Source: Siphonodentalium dalli (taxonomy: Eukaryota > Mollusca > Scaphopoda > Gadilida > Siphonodentaliidae). Taken from it: a DNA stretch of 64,000 nucleotides. The stretch is taken from the NCBI GenBank assembly GCA_032622095.1, contig CP136068.1, forward strand, positions 112,359,546 through 112,423,545. Reading direction: 5' to 3'. Shown piece after piece: positions 46,650-56,960 of the stretch; position 1 is the first letter of the stretch; every line of letters starts with the position of its first letter. The position numbers and the translations under genes are program-made. The notes below the pieces were generated by a model. That model saw only the letters and a list, made by a program, of their open reading frames with translations. It was not told the DNA's origin and searched no databases.

Positions 46650-46972
46650 TTAACCCTTTCTATACTAAAGCATTATTGATGAGTAGTTATCCCATAGGAA
46701 ATGTTAAGATAATAAGTTTAACCCTTTCTATACTAAAGCATCATTGATGTGTAGTTATCCCATAGGAAATGTTCAGATAATAAGTTCAACATACATCTAT
46801 GGTCATTTGTTGAACTTATTATTTAAACATATCCCTCAATAAATCGGGCTCCTTCTGCACCATATCTGTCATCTGCTTTTATCACCTTAACATCCCTTCA
46901 AATGAATAATAGACCATTCTGATGTACACTTTTAATTGACTGGGAGAATCCATTTAGCATAGAAAGGGTTAA
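46650..46972 (+). mobile_element. TTAA-flanked MITE 'TTAACCCTTTCTATACTAAA' with duplicated left end
   Basis: It is bounded by TTAACCCTTTCTATACTAAA and TTTAGCATAGAAAGGGTTAA. The first ~70 bases are present twice in tandem (46650 and 46719). The inner right part contains AATGAATAATAGACCATTCT. Relatives at 21225-21451 and 59389-59551 give three copies. piggyBac-type by target site; no transposase. Confidence 0.85.
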
Positions 46973-47122
46973 TGAAACTTGGGGTACAGCAAGCACAATA
47001 TACCATAGTTTTTTTCCATACAAATTTGACTGTTCAAGCTATCGCTTCCAGCTTAAAGTTCAGTCAAGTTCTGCAGAAGTGTTTTTTTTTTTGGTTGAAA
47101 ATCAAAGGTTTGGAACCCCAAA

Positions 47123-47520
47123 TTAGGGCTGTAATGATTCATAGTGAATTCATTGTATCGCGATACACTTTCAAACAATATTTAATATTGTATCATCACT
47201 ATCATGTCATGTGTATCATGATACAGGAAATAAAATAATTTCTGAAGATGGGTATGTTCATGTTCATTGCAACACCTGCAATGTTCTCTTAAGCGTAAAT
47301 GTACATGTTAATTATGTGTATTTGACTCAACAAGCTACATTTAACTATATGAAACATCATTTTAGTTAACATGCACTCCATGTCCTATTACAAACATGTT
47401 GGTTCTGATAATACAGGTCGTATTCATTTGGGCATTTAGCGTATCATGATATGTATCATATCGTTGATCATTTATCGTGATTTGTATCGTATCGTGACCA
47501 AGTATATCAATACAGCCCTA
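47123..47520 (+). mobile_element. hAT-like non-autonomous element 'TTAGGGCTGTAATGAT'
   Basis: The ends TTAGGGCTGTAATGATTC and ATATCAATACAGCCCTA are flanked by ACCCCAAA at 47115-47122 and 47521-47528 (exact 8-bp target duplication). Subterminal regions are packed with ATCATGATA/GTATCGTATCGTGA motifs. The element is 398 bases and non-coding. Confidence 0.88.
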
Positions 47521-47597
47521 ACCCCAAAATGGCCAAATGTATCTTTTTTGAGGTTGACACAAGAAGTAATGAACTAGTAACATTCCTAATTTACTAA

Positions 47598-47665
47598 ATT
47601 ACTATTTCTATGGCTTTGGGGTGAAAAATATATGGTTTGAGTCGAGGAATGAACCCTTCAACACA
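47598..47665 (+). repeat. Fragment of TTAA MITE 'AGGTACTCAATCCG'
   Basis: AAATTACTATTTCTATGGCT through GTCGAGGAATGAACC match the left third of 12701-13127. A complementary fragment is at 48515-48585. Confidence 0.65.
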
Positions 47666-47852
47666 GAGTTATTAGATTTCAATTTTTTTTATTTTTTTAT
47701 TTTCTCCACCTCAAATTCTATATACAGGTATGGCGATGCCTGGCTCGAAATGGATCGGCATGGTATTATAACTTGTCTATTTTCATCACTAAATCCTGAA
47801 TTGGGAATAAGTACAAATGTATACTGTATCTGCACGCCAACTATTTAATAAA

Positions 47853-47984
47853 TAGAGCATGGCTTGGAGTGAAATACGCCGATATAGTGCATAGTGAGGT
47901 TGTGTAGTTCACGACGCGAAGCGGAGTGAACTACACAACCGCACTATGCACTATATCGGCGTATTTCACGACAAGTCATGCTCT
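47853..47984. repeat. Foldback hairpin, AGAGCATG ends
   Basis: The arms AGAGCATGGCTTGGAGTGAA, then ATACGCCGATATAGTGCAT, mirror ATGCACTATATCGGCGTATT at the right and end CATGCTCT. The 132-base hairpin closes on CACGACGCGAAGCGGAGTG. It is a MITE-like foldback of unassigned class. Confidence 0.88.
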
Positions 47985-47999
47985 AATTATTATATTGTA

Positions 48000-48730
48000 T
48001 CGAACAAATGCAGAAATTTTCAACTTTTACTAAGTTCAGACAATTGATGTTCGCCTTACTGAAGCTTTAATTTGGATCAGCGGCGAAATAACAAGTAGTT
48101 TCAGAACAAAGTTTGATGTAGTGTTCGTTACTATTTTTAGTAGTCAAAACTACATATGCATAGTGCACGATGGGAGAGACTTGAAGGCGTAGTATACAAC
48201 TACGACTAATAGAGTCGAGTAGCCAACCAATCGGAAAGCTTGATTTCAATAACAAAGTCACGTGAGATACAATATAACAAGATACTGTCATTTTGTTTCT
48301 AGTGATAATTTTGTCATCTTTTTTTTTCAAAAAATAATTTCCAATCTGCCACCTCTAACGGGGACCTAGTGTGACCTCCCAAACTCTGGTTACGGGTTCT
48401 AAACATGTCCATATATTTTTCTGTTGAATTTTTGTTAGCTAGGCTGGCAAATATTCTAGGTGGAGAAAATATCTAGATTTCAGAAATAAAAACCTAAAAT
48501 CTCTGATCATTGAATGGTGGGTTCCTCGACTCATATCAAATATTGTTTACCCTCAAAGCCAAAGAAATAATAAATTAGGGCATGGTTTCCTTAAAATTCA
48601 CGTTCCTCATGTCAACCTCGAATAAAGGCAATAAGTGTTATTTATAAATTATATACACCCATTGATTCATGTAAGAATCATGTTGTGCCTGTAGTTATTA
48701 CACACGAATTGCTGTGCTTTGTTGTTATTA
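48000..48730. other. Intergenic with one MITE fragment
   Basis: Apart from the complementary fragment at 48515-48585 (GGGTTCCTCGACTCATATCA, TTTACCCTCAAAGCCAAAGA), no feature seen. Confidence 0.45.
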
Positions 48731-48731
48731 C

Positions 48732-49615
48732 CAAGCCTAGATATAGTGTGTCTGATATTTGCAGAATAAGGTCCCCAGAGGGTGAATCATCCAATTCACC
48801 CTCTGGAGACCTTAATCTGCTTAGGCCTCATCTTCTGGGATGTATAATTAGTCTCAAATTAACAATGATTATAGTTACTTTTTCACTTCTGTTTATATGT
48901 CCCCCAAGTTGCAGAAGATAAACTGCATAATCGAGATGACTTATGGGCGAACATAACCAACTTCAACTGAGGAACTTCAATCTGATCCCAGGTCTCCCAT
49001 GGCAATTGAGTCATAAGCAGAATGATGTTCTCAGAGCAGGGTTCGCGCTGCCACTTGCCAAATTTGCCAATGGCAAAAATAATTCACATTTGGCAAAAAA
49101 TATTTTCATTTGGCAAAAGTTTTGACAAGTCACTTTTTAATTCCTTAAGCAATTTGAAAAATATTGGTCAACCATTACCATTTTTTTTCACATACACTCT
49201 TACAACATAATTATATTAGTGGTGTTTTATAAGGTTTAGGAAAAGTTAACACCACTTAGCAACCCTTCTGCCATTGTATTGTTCGGTGATTGGCTTATTG
49301 TATGATAAACCACAATAGAGATGCGAGTATAATTAATTATTAACTTTTCTATCGATATCAAAAGTCGTTCAAACCGCGAGTGTCGAAACATGATAATTAA
49401 CGTTGCAGAAGATGATGCTATCAGGGATAGCATTTGGCAAATGCTAATATAATTTGGCAAAAAATATTTTCGTTTGGCAAAAGTAAATTTCGGTCCAGCG
49501 CGGACCCTGTCTCAGAGGGTGAATTTGGTGATGCTAGACGCCATGCCGGAATCACTAAATTCACCCTCTGGGGACCTCATTCTGAAAATGTCAGACGTAC
49601 TATATCCAGACTTGG
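48732..49615 (+). mobile_element. GAGGTCCCC double-hairpin element interrupted by a hAT-like element (copy H)
   Basis: The ends CCAAGCCTAGATATAGTGTG and ACTATATCCAGACTTGG mirror each other. The left hairpin is at 48770-48822. The right hairpin is split by the insertion at 49037-49509. TTA lies directly outside both ends (possible 3-bp target duplication). Confidence 0.82.
49037..49509 (+). mobile_element. hAT-like element 'CAGGGTTCGCGCTG', copy 2, nested
   Basis: The inverted ends CAGGGTTCGCGCTG and CAGCGCGGACCCTG are flanked by exact TCTCAGAG duplications (49029-49036 and 49510-49517). Removing it rejoins the hairpin sequence of copy H. TTTGGCAAA repeats near both ends match 42951-43478. 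473 bases, non-coding. Confidence 0.93.
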
Positions 49616-49672
49616 TTACTACACATCCATTGTGAATCTTTTCTAAATGCCTAAACGGAATATATTTATATA

Positions 49673-49840
49673 CAGTAATGCCCTAAGTAATCGACTCCTT
49701 AAACACAGCAGAATTATGTGTAACTTTTCAGGATTTAGTCGGAAATATGGCTTGTTGCCATTCATCGGAAAGCTTTCCATCCTGAAAAGTTACCCATAAT
49801 TCTGCTGTGTTTAAGGAGTCGATTACTTGGGGCATTACTG
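49673..49840. mobile_element. Palindromic TA-MITE, copy 12
   Basis: TA flanks. The rare variant AAACACAGCAG (consensus AACCACAGCAG) appears in the left arm and its complement CTGCTGTGTTT in the right. Confidence 0.9.
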
Positions 49841-49844
49841 TAAA

Positions 49845-50315
49845 TTTAATGATGTTTATGAATGATCAGTTGATTATATAAGGGTAAACATGTACCAGTA
49901 TCTCATGACTCGGGAGAGATGAAGGATTGAATGAAATAGACTAAATGTATACACCTCAACGAAGAAGTAGCATTTTGTATTTATTGAATTGTTACACACT
50001 CATTGCTTCATTCAACAGATGTGGAATAAAATTGACGAGTTCAATAACTATTACACTAAATGGACGCTACAAGCAAGTGTAATTATTTAAAGCCACATGT
50101 CGGTTTGTGCTCCAAAATACACCTAATAAAATTCGCTTCTGAATTTTTCCAGGTATTGAATTGGATTGATTAATACCGTAACTACCTTTCTTTGAGCGTT
50201 ATATGTTCCAGAAAGACGCATCAATGTCATGAAAAATACAACTTCGAACACAATATATGGGCCCCATATAAAAACAGTGCCATTTGTATTCATTGGAAAT
50301 CTGGAATCTGATTGT
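49845..50315. other. Intergenic, no gene seen
   Basis: No recognisable feature. Confidence 0.4.
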
Positions 50316-50323
50316 CCGAAAAG

Positions 50324-51248
50324 TAGTGTTGAAACGATTAGCGTTTTTAAGGAATCGACTAATCGCCAGAGGTAATCGACTACTAGTCGACTAGTCGGAC
50401 CCCTTCTAAGAGTTCCCGTTTCTATGCCCATATGACGTATAAAAAGGGCCATGTGGCATCGCAGTTTTGAGTATCCTACTCTTCGTTTCAGATTGTTAAA
50501 ACACAAAGCACGTGTACTATATAATCTTCCGTTTTGCCCGTAAGTCTCCCAATTTGATGTCTTAAACCCGGCGCTCCTGCAACCTCCATATAATCTCATT
50601 GTTTGGGGAATGCAGGTAATAAAACATTTTATATAAACAAAATTCTCGCCGGTAACCAGGAAATAAATAGGCAAGTCTCGTTAGTAAGTCTTGTTAACGA
50701 GATGTCTGGTGTGTTCTATTGTCTCTCTGAATTGGCGCCTCATGTCGCGGGGTGGGGGGGGGGGCAGTATGGGTATTAGAATGATCTAGGATCTATTCAG
50801 TTACTGAGCTGACTTTACCAGCTTGACATGTCGCGAATTATGTTTTATATATCATTGAAGCCATATTGTTGCATCATTACTCTAGAAGTTATCACTGGTC
50901 AATTGTGTCCCATTGAACTAGACAGTGTTCGGTTGGCAGTGACACTTCATGTCTTTGATGATCAACATAAAAGAAACTGCGCATACCGGTACATGTGCAT
51001 ACATTGGGTTCAGTTCATTGAGTTCACCGCTCGTGCATGACTGGCACAATGAACAATGCAATAAGCTCTAAGAAGTTAATATGTATTAACTGTTACAGAT
51101 TGCATGATAATATTGCCAAGCAATGGCACTGCTGTCATGATAGCACTTAGGTAGTGCTTTTTCTCGACTAGTCGACTAGCATATTTCGGGATCGACTAAT
51201 TTAATAATCGCGTCGATTTCGACTAATCGATTAATCGTTTCAACACTA
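50324..51248 (+). mobile_element. hAT-like element 'TAGTGTTGAAACGATTA', 925 bp
   Basis: The 17-base inverted ends TAGTGTTGAAACGATTA and TAATCGTTTCAACACTA are flanked by exact CCGAAAAG duplications (50316-50323 and 51249-51256). Subterminal GACTAGTCGACTAG and CGATTAATCG motifs occur at both sides. The minus-strand frame across 50123-50674 extends beyond the element's left border and shows no BED finger or hAT dimerisation domain, so I do not call it a gene. Confidence 0.95.
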
Positions 51249-51261
51249 CCGAAAAGGTGTA

Positions 51262-51580
51262 TTGAGGATATCCAACGAGTTATGTTGGGATATAACATTT
51301 TATGAAATGAGTTTGATCAATTTGATTCACAATGAGTTGTAAACGAGTTGTGAATCAAATTTATGAAACAAGTTTCATGAAATCTTATATCCCAACTTAA
51401 CGAGTTGAAGATCTTGTATATCACATTAAAAAACTAGAGCTTTATGGCTTTTTAACCAATCAAAATCCTTAACAGAAGCTTAAAAATGCACACATTAATT
51501 TTACATTGTTGGCTAATATGCTTCACAACCTAATATGACTGTATTGCGCACTCGTGCTGCCAATGGAAAATATAGTCCCC
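51262..51580 (+). mobile_element. Repeat with inner hairpin, shared with 19806-20072
   Basis: It opens with the hairpin AACGAGTTATGTTGGGATAT ... ATATCCCAACTTAACGAGTT, then GAAGATCTTGTATATCACAT and TTCACAACCTAATATGACTG, ending near ATATAGTCCCCAACTTG. The 19.8-kb copy holds these blocks in reverse. Confidence 0.6.
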
Positions 51581-51842
51581 AACTTGCCTTTTTGTTTTGT
51601 ATCTATTTTCGTTAGTGCAACGAAGTTGGACAAGAATTTAAATTTAATGAACAAAGCAATCATTTTGCTTTGTCTATGTTCTATGCGGCGTTACGAAATA
51701 GTATTAATCCACCTGATTCAATGTAAAGTCATTTTATTGGGACGATGCCAAGTTGGCAGGAAGCACGAGAGATAAGGAAATATGTAATGGGTTTTTAATG
51801 ATACTATAGGGGTTTCATGTGATATATAGAGGATATCCACAC

Positions 51843-51939
51843 TTTTTCAGTGGATATGGGTTAAATCTCATGAGTGATGACAAAACATTGAATTTCCACG
51901 AGTGGCTTGAACCCATATCCACTGAAAAAGTGTGGATAT
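51843..51939. repeat. 30-bp perfect inverted repeat hairpin
   Basis: Bases 51843-51872 (ATATCCACACTTTTTCAGTG...) and 51910-51939 are exact reverse complements. The loop contains CTCATGAGTGATGACAAAAC and GAATTTCCACGAGTGG, related to remnants at 10.5 and 11.3 kb. Confidence 0.88.
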
Positions 51940-51949
51940 TCTGTTTATT

Positions 51950-52510
51950 ATATACTTTAGTTACTTGCCTATGGCCCCCAATGAATGTCAATACATCAGA
52001 AATTTCAAGCTGATATCACTCACTAGTGGGATATCACTCTAGAGTGGGATATCACTTATATCTCACTGCTAAAACCTTATAATTCATGGGCAAGTATATA
52101 ATAAATTGTGTTATCTTGAAAATGAAACTATTTAAAAATTTCACACCCTGATTTTTTTTGTTTTATCGTCAAAAGTATGTGGTACCATAAACGTTTCAGA
52201 ACGACAACAGCTCTAGATCTACAGTTTCAATATTTACAATATTTACGTGATTGCTGAAAAAAAATTGAACCGACACAATGAAACAGTCTCAAATTATTGT
52301 AAAATATAAGAAACAAACATGTATTTTCAGTTCTATATCGATAAATCTGTTCAGAAATCTTTTGCGTGGGTATGTTTTGAGATACCTCTTACTAAATTCT
52401 GTATACATAACTTTATGGTTCGAACAAGCCATGTCCATTTAAAAAGTTTTGAATATTATCTTCCAACTGAATGGAATCACACATACATCATTAAACTGTT
52501 CTGTGTTTAA
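51950..52510. other. Intergenic, no gene seen
   Basis: Short GATATCACT repeats at 52011-52060. Otherwise nothing. Confidence 0.4.
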
Positions 52511-53106
52511 AGACATATAATGGACTTCAGTGAGTAAAACTGATACCGTAGTATGCAAACACTATCTCCACTGGAAGAATGTAGCAATCAACTAAAATTA
52601 TTGATAATTCCAACCACATCATATGTACAGTAATGCCCTAATTAATCAACTCCATAACCACAGCAGAATTATGGGTGACTTTTCTGGATTTAGTCGGAAA
52701 TATGGCTTGTTGCCATTCATCGGAATGCTCTCCCTGAGAGCTTTCCGATGAATGGCAACAAGCCATATTTCCGACTAAATCCTGAAAAGTTACCCATAAT
52801 TCTGCTATGGTTATGGAGTCGATTAATTAGGGCATTACTGTACATGTACCATTTCAGAGAACACAATGTTTCATGTAACTATTCACAAATGTAAATATTT
52901 ACTACTTTATTCGGGACGAACCTGTGGGCATAAACACTGTGGCAACAATTTCACCAACAGTGATCACTGCATGTAATCTGTTTATGACAGTGATGCTGTT
53001 TTATGCCTATTTTAATATCAAATTTATGAAAATAACTTATTTTAGCATGATTCTTTCTTATTCCATTCAGAACAGCTCAGTAGAGTGTTTCACATCACTC
53101 TAAAAT
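52511..53106 (+). mobile_element. 'CACATCACTTTAA' family repeat interrupted by palindromic MITE
   Basis: The left part (AAAGACATATAATGGACTTC) and right part (AAATATTTACTACTTTATTC to TTTCACATCACTCTAA) are separated by the MITE at 52628-52840, which landed in it at a TA. Confidence 0.82.
52628..52840. mobile_element. Palindromic TA-MITE, copy 13, nested
   Basis: Full-length with TA flanks. Both arms share CCATAACCA (consensus CCTTAACCA) and AATTAAT. The loop is AATGCTCTCCCTGAGAGCTT. Confidence 0.92.
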
Positions 53107-53285
53107 GGACAAAAGAAAAATACAGATCTTTAAAATGACACCATACTTAAATCTACAAAATTTACAAATACCATTTCCTGGAATTACAAATAGGTGCACA
53201 TGTTTATGTTTACTGTTTAGAATGCAAATCAAAATGTATACAACATTGAATATTATTTAAACTTTTATGTCTCTCACATTTGAGC

Positions 53286-53711
53286 AAGCCTTGAAATAGT
53301 GTCTATCATTTGCAGAATGAGGTCCCCAGAGGGTGAATTTAGTGAATCTACCCAACATATGGGCTAGCATTGCTAAATTCACCCTCCAGGAACCTCATTC
53401 TGCTTAGGCCTCATCTTCTGGGATGTATGAATAGTCTCAAATTAACATTGTTTTTAGTTACTTTTTCCTTTCTGTTCAGTTTCTATATTCCCTAATTTGC
53501 AGAAGATAAAATGCATAATCGAGGTGACAAATGGGTGAACATCACCAACTTCAACTGGGCAACTAGGTCTCCCATAGCAGTTGAGGCCTCACCAGAATGA
53601 GGTTCTCAGAGGGTAAATTTGGTGATGCTAGCTCACCATGTGGGATAGCGTCATTAAACTCACCCTCTGGGGACCTCATTCTGCAAATGACATACACACT
53701 ATTTCAAGGCT
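53286..53711 (+). mobile_element. GAGGTCCCC double-hairpin element, complete (copy I)
   Basis: The ends AAGCCTTGAAATAGTGT and ACACTATTTCAAGGCTT are perfect 17-base inverted repeats. Hairpins lie at 53313-53403 and 53595-53687. The inner segment carries ATAATCGAGGTGACAAATGG. This end sequence differs from the CTGAGTTTAGTGTGCC ends of copies B and D, which defines a second subfamily. Confidence 0.88.
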
Positions 53712-53814
53712 TTTATGACAGTTTGTCAATGATCAGGTCTAGTGAATCCCATTTACTACTTATTTACTATTTAGTAATAACTCGAAGTAATCCAATGGTC
53801 CCTTGCGATTCGAC

Positions 53815-54049
53815 TTAATCATTTCATGACGGGAGCTGCGCTTGTGCAGCATTAAATATCCTGTGCCAGTGCATGAATTTTGTTATATAGGGAGCCTCGC
53901 ATATATAAGAGAATGCACTGGCTTACAAGGTCAGGATAAATATTGTTACACCAATGCATTCTCTTATTTATGCGGGGCTCCCATTGGGAGAATGCATTGG
54001 CACAGGGTTTTCGCAAAATATCAGGAAGCTCCTGATATGGAAGGGTTAA
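53815..54049 (+). mobile_element. piggyBac-like TTAA MITE subfamily 2 (copy 2)
   Basis: Runs from TTAATCATTTCATGACGGGA to GATATGGAAGGGTTAA. The left hairpin has lost part of one arm and the right hairpin has lost its descending arm. GCTGCGCTTGTGCAGC near the start and CAGGAAGCTCCTG near the end are small palindromes typical of this subfamily. Confidence 0.8.
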
Positions 54050-54830
54050 TGTAGACTTTTTATGTTGTTGTTGTTGTTGTTGTGTCTGGAGGTCTGGAAC
54101 CCTGAATGTTTAAAAACAATCTTCTGCTATTTTGCACTGGTTTAGGTATTGCCGCTTACAATGTACATGTAGCTGAAAACTGTAACTGTAAGCAAGTACA
54201 TGTATATTTGACAGATTTTGAACTATTGCCCTAAAATGAGGTGTTTTTTATGAATATTTCTGTGGCACCAGGTTATTTAAAATCTATGCAATTTGCATAA
54301 ATTTCAAAATCTGGTATCACATAAGTTATTTACTTTTGGTCAGTTGTTTTCCTATTCATGAACGGCTACAGCTGTCAGAAAAATTACATTTTTCAAATAT
54401 TGAACAAAATTTGTCTGTAAAAAGAGCAGACCATTCACATACAAACGAGGTCAGTCATATCCTGGATTTAACTATTATAGCTAAATTTTATAGTGCAAAA
54501 TCCATGTATTCCGGTTTTTGTGGAATCTATGGTATCGTGCATCCAGATCAAATTTGTGTTGTGCCAACTTATTTTATTTAATAATCTCACAAATATACCA
54601 TTCTAAATGATACTAACATGGAAACACAATCGCTCATTCGTAACAATATTTAGGCCAATATAATGTTTATTGATTTCATTATCATGATTGTCCCATCATG
54701 ATTGATCATTCGTATGAAGAAAAAAAACAAATGGTACCAATTTAGATTGGCACTGTTTTTGAAACACTCTTTGGAAATTTTGGTTATGCCTCTTTCATCG
54801 AATTCACAAAATCCTGATATCCATATTCAA
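54050..54830. other. Intergenic, no gene seen
   Basis: (TTG)n at 54063-54082. No gene. Confidence 0.4.
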
Positions 54831-54832
54831 TA

Positions 54833-54989
54833 CAGTAATGCCCTAAGTAATGGAAATATGGCTTGTTGCCATTCATCGGAAAGCTCTCGGGGAGAGCTTT
54901 CCGATGAATGCCAACAAGCCATATTTCCAACTAAATCCTGAAAAGTTACCCATAATTCTGCTGTGGTTAAGTCGATTACTTAGGGCATT
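54833..54989. mobile_element. Palindromic TA-MITE, copy 14, left arm deleted internally
   Basis: The left arm jumps from CCCTAAGTAAT to GGAAATATGGCTTGTTGCCA. The right arm is nearly whole but ends GGGCATTC. Confidence 0.85.
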
Positions 54990-55070
54990 CAAATATAATA
55001 GTTGAATATAACTATAATTGTTTAACCCAGGACTTGCCTGACCTGATATGATAAATCTAGATATTGTATA

Positions 55071-55511
55071 TTAAACCCTTTCATGATGGGAGCTTTGCTG
55101 GGCAGCATTAAAGATCCTGTGCCAGTGCATTCTCTTATAATGCAAGTCTCCCATAGGGAGCCTTGCATATATATAAGAGAATGCACTGGCTTACAAGTTT
55201 AAGTTAAAACATTGTTAGACCAATGTACTCTTGGGTGCCAAATAAACGTGCTGGCACGCTTATTAATTTTGGAAGAATATGTTGGCCATCACGATTATTT
55301 GGTCATGATATATATAGTGAAAATGCCAGCACTATTAATAATTTTAGGGGTAAATGTAAGCCAGCACGTTTATTCAGCCATCATGTTTATTTGGCACCTG
55401 AGAGTACTCTCTTATATATGCGAGGCTCCCTTTGGGATATTAGAGAATGCATTGGTGCAGGTTTTTTTTTTTTCGCGAACTTTCAGGAAACTCCAGCCAT
55501 GGAAGGATTAA
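55071..55511 (+). mobile_element. piggyBac-like TTAA MITE subfamily 2 (copy 3), with nested element
   Basis: TTAA at both borders, first hairpin 55118-55190. The second hairpin is interrupted at 55230-55415 and its right half resumes at CTCTCTTATATATGCGAGGC. Confidence 0.78.
55230..55415. mobile_element. Nested foldback 'GGTGCCAAATAAACGTG'
   Basis: The ends GGGTGCCAAATAAACGTGCT and ATGTTTATTTGGCACC are flanked by GTACTCT on both sides. An inner GCCAGCACGTTTATT arm also pairs with the left end. Non-coding. Confidence 0.75.
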
Positions 55512-55599
55512 ATAATTATTTTGTGAATAGGTTTATCTCTCTTTGATCAGCTTCACCCATAAATAATAGTACTATTTACTTATTGTAGCTAAATATAAC

Positions 55600-55869
55600 T
55601 TAACCCTTACAAGACTGGAGCTTCCAGAAATTTTGCGAAAACTCTGTGCCAATGCATTCTCTCATATACATGTATATGCGAGTCTCCAATAGGGAGCCTC
55701 ACATATATAAGAGAATGCATTGGTCTAACAACATTTACCTTGACCTTTTAAGCCACTGCCTTCTCTTATATATGTGAGGCTCCTATGGGAGACTCGCATA
55801 TATAAGAAAATGCACTGACACAGGGTCTTTAATGCTGCACCAGCGTGGCTCCCCTCATGAAAGGGTTAA
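55600..55869 (+). mobile_element. piggyBac-like TTAA MITE subfamily 2 (copy 4, inverted order)
   Basis: From TTAACCCTTACAAGACTGGA to CCTCATGAAAGGGTTAA. Two hairpins (55645-55722 and 55752-55822). The CTGCACCAGCGTGGC palindrome is at the right end, so this copy is inverted relative to 53815-54049. Confidence 0.85.
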
Positions 55870-55972
55870 TAGCTATAAATGGGATTTTTGATGTTCATAG
55901 AAATTAACCATTTCCGAAAAAAAAGTCAAGATGTGCAACATGTGTAGCTGGACCATGATGGATTACTGATTT

Positions 55973-56415
55973 GTGACCCGCCATATCAAATTCAGTCGTA
56001 AGTCGGGATTTTTTTACCCTGTGCCAATGCATTCTCTTATATATGCGAGTCGACCATAGGTCGCCTCGCATATATAAGAGAATGCATTGGCCTAACAATT
56101 TTTTATCATTTTTTAAAAATAAATGTTTCTTACAATTTTTAGGACATAAAATAAAAAACATCCATTACCCTGCAGGGAGCCCCACACATATATAGAAGAG
56201 TGTCGTCTGCTCATGTTTGTCTGGGGCTCTGTATGGGTGAAATTATAAAATTGTTAATGAATACAAGAAAAAATTATTAAAATTGTAAAAAATTGTTAGG
56301 CCAATGCATTCTCTTATGCGAGGCGACCTATGGTCGACTCGCATATATAAGAAAATGCATTGGCACAGGGTAAAAATAATCCCGACTTACGACTGGATTT
56401 GATATGGCGGGTCAC
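55973..56415. mobile_element. Hairpin module inside GTGACCCGCCATATCAAA termini
   Basis: The outer arms GTGACCCGCCATATCAAATT, then CAGTCGTAAGTCGGGAT, are mirrored at the right (ATCCCGACTTACGACTGGAT...GGCGGGTCAC). Inside are the same two hairpins as the TTAA MITEs (GCCAATGCATTCTCTTATAT..., 56023-56095 and 56297-56366). The TTAACCC ends are absent. Confidence 0.85.
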
Positions 56416-56552
56416 ATATGTATTTTGTGAGATCTACTTGAATTGTTATTGTTTTGATAATTTATATTATTCATTACGGAAATTTTACATGTATGTATAT
56501 GGTTATTCATTGAGACAAATATAATTGTTCCATATTCAGTTTTGTTGTCTAC

Positions 56553-56940
56553 TTAAAGACATATTATGTACTTGTTCGGGTGCGTGACACTGATAAGTTA
56601 GTACTCAGGCGCTATGCCAACTGAAGGAATATAACATTCTACTAACATCGCCGAAAATTTGAAGCAAATCGGCCGTACCACTCCATAGAAAACATCGTCA
56701 GAACTACACTCAATTGTAAATATTTACTACTCTATTCGAGACGCATATATCGGCGATAAACTAACGAAAACCATTTCATCATCAAGAGTCGCTGCATTTA
56801 ATTAATATATATAAGAATAGCGGTGTGTACTGTGAATTTTGATATACTATTTGTAAAACATACTACTTTGAACAAGATTATTCTCCATTTCTGTTTGATC
56901 ACAATACCGGAGTGTTTCACATCACTTTAAATGGGCATTA
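56553..56940 (+). mobile_element. 'CACATCACTTTAA' family repeat, best copy
   Basis: AAAGACATATTATGTACTTG to GTTTCACATCACTTTAA without interruption, 388 bases. It serves as the reference for the family. Confidence 0.82.
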
Positions 56941-56960
56941 AGCACTCGCAGTGGGTAAAT

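Noticed and set aside
50123-50674. 183-residue minus-strand frame overlapping the 50324-51248 element
   Set aside because: It crosses the exact target duplication at 50316-50323 into flanking DNA and lacks zinc-finger or hAT dimerisation motifs, so it cannot be the element's transposase.
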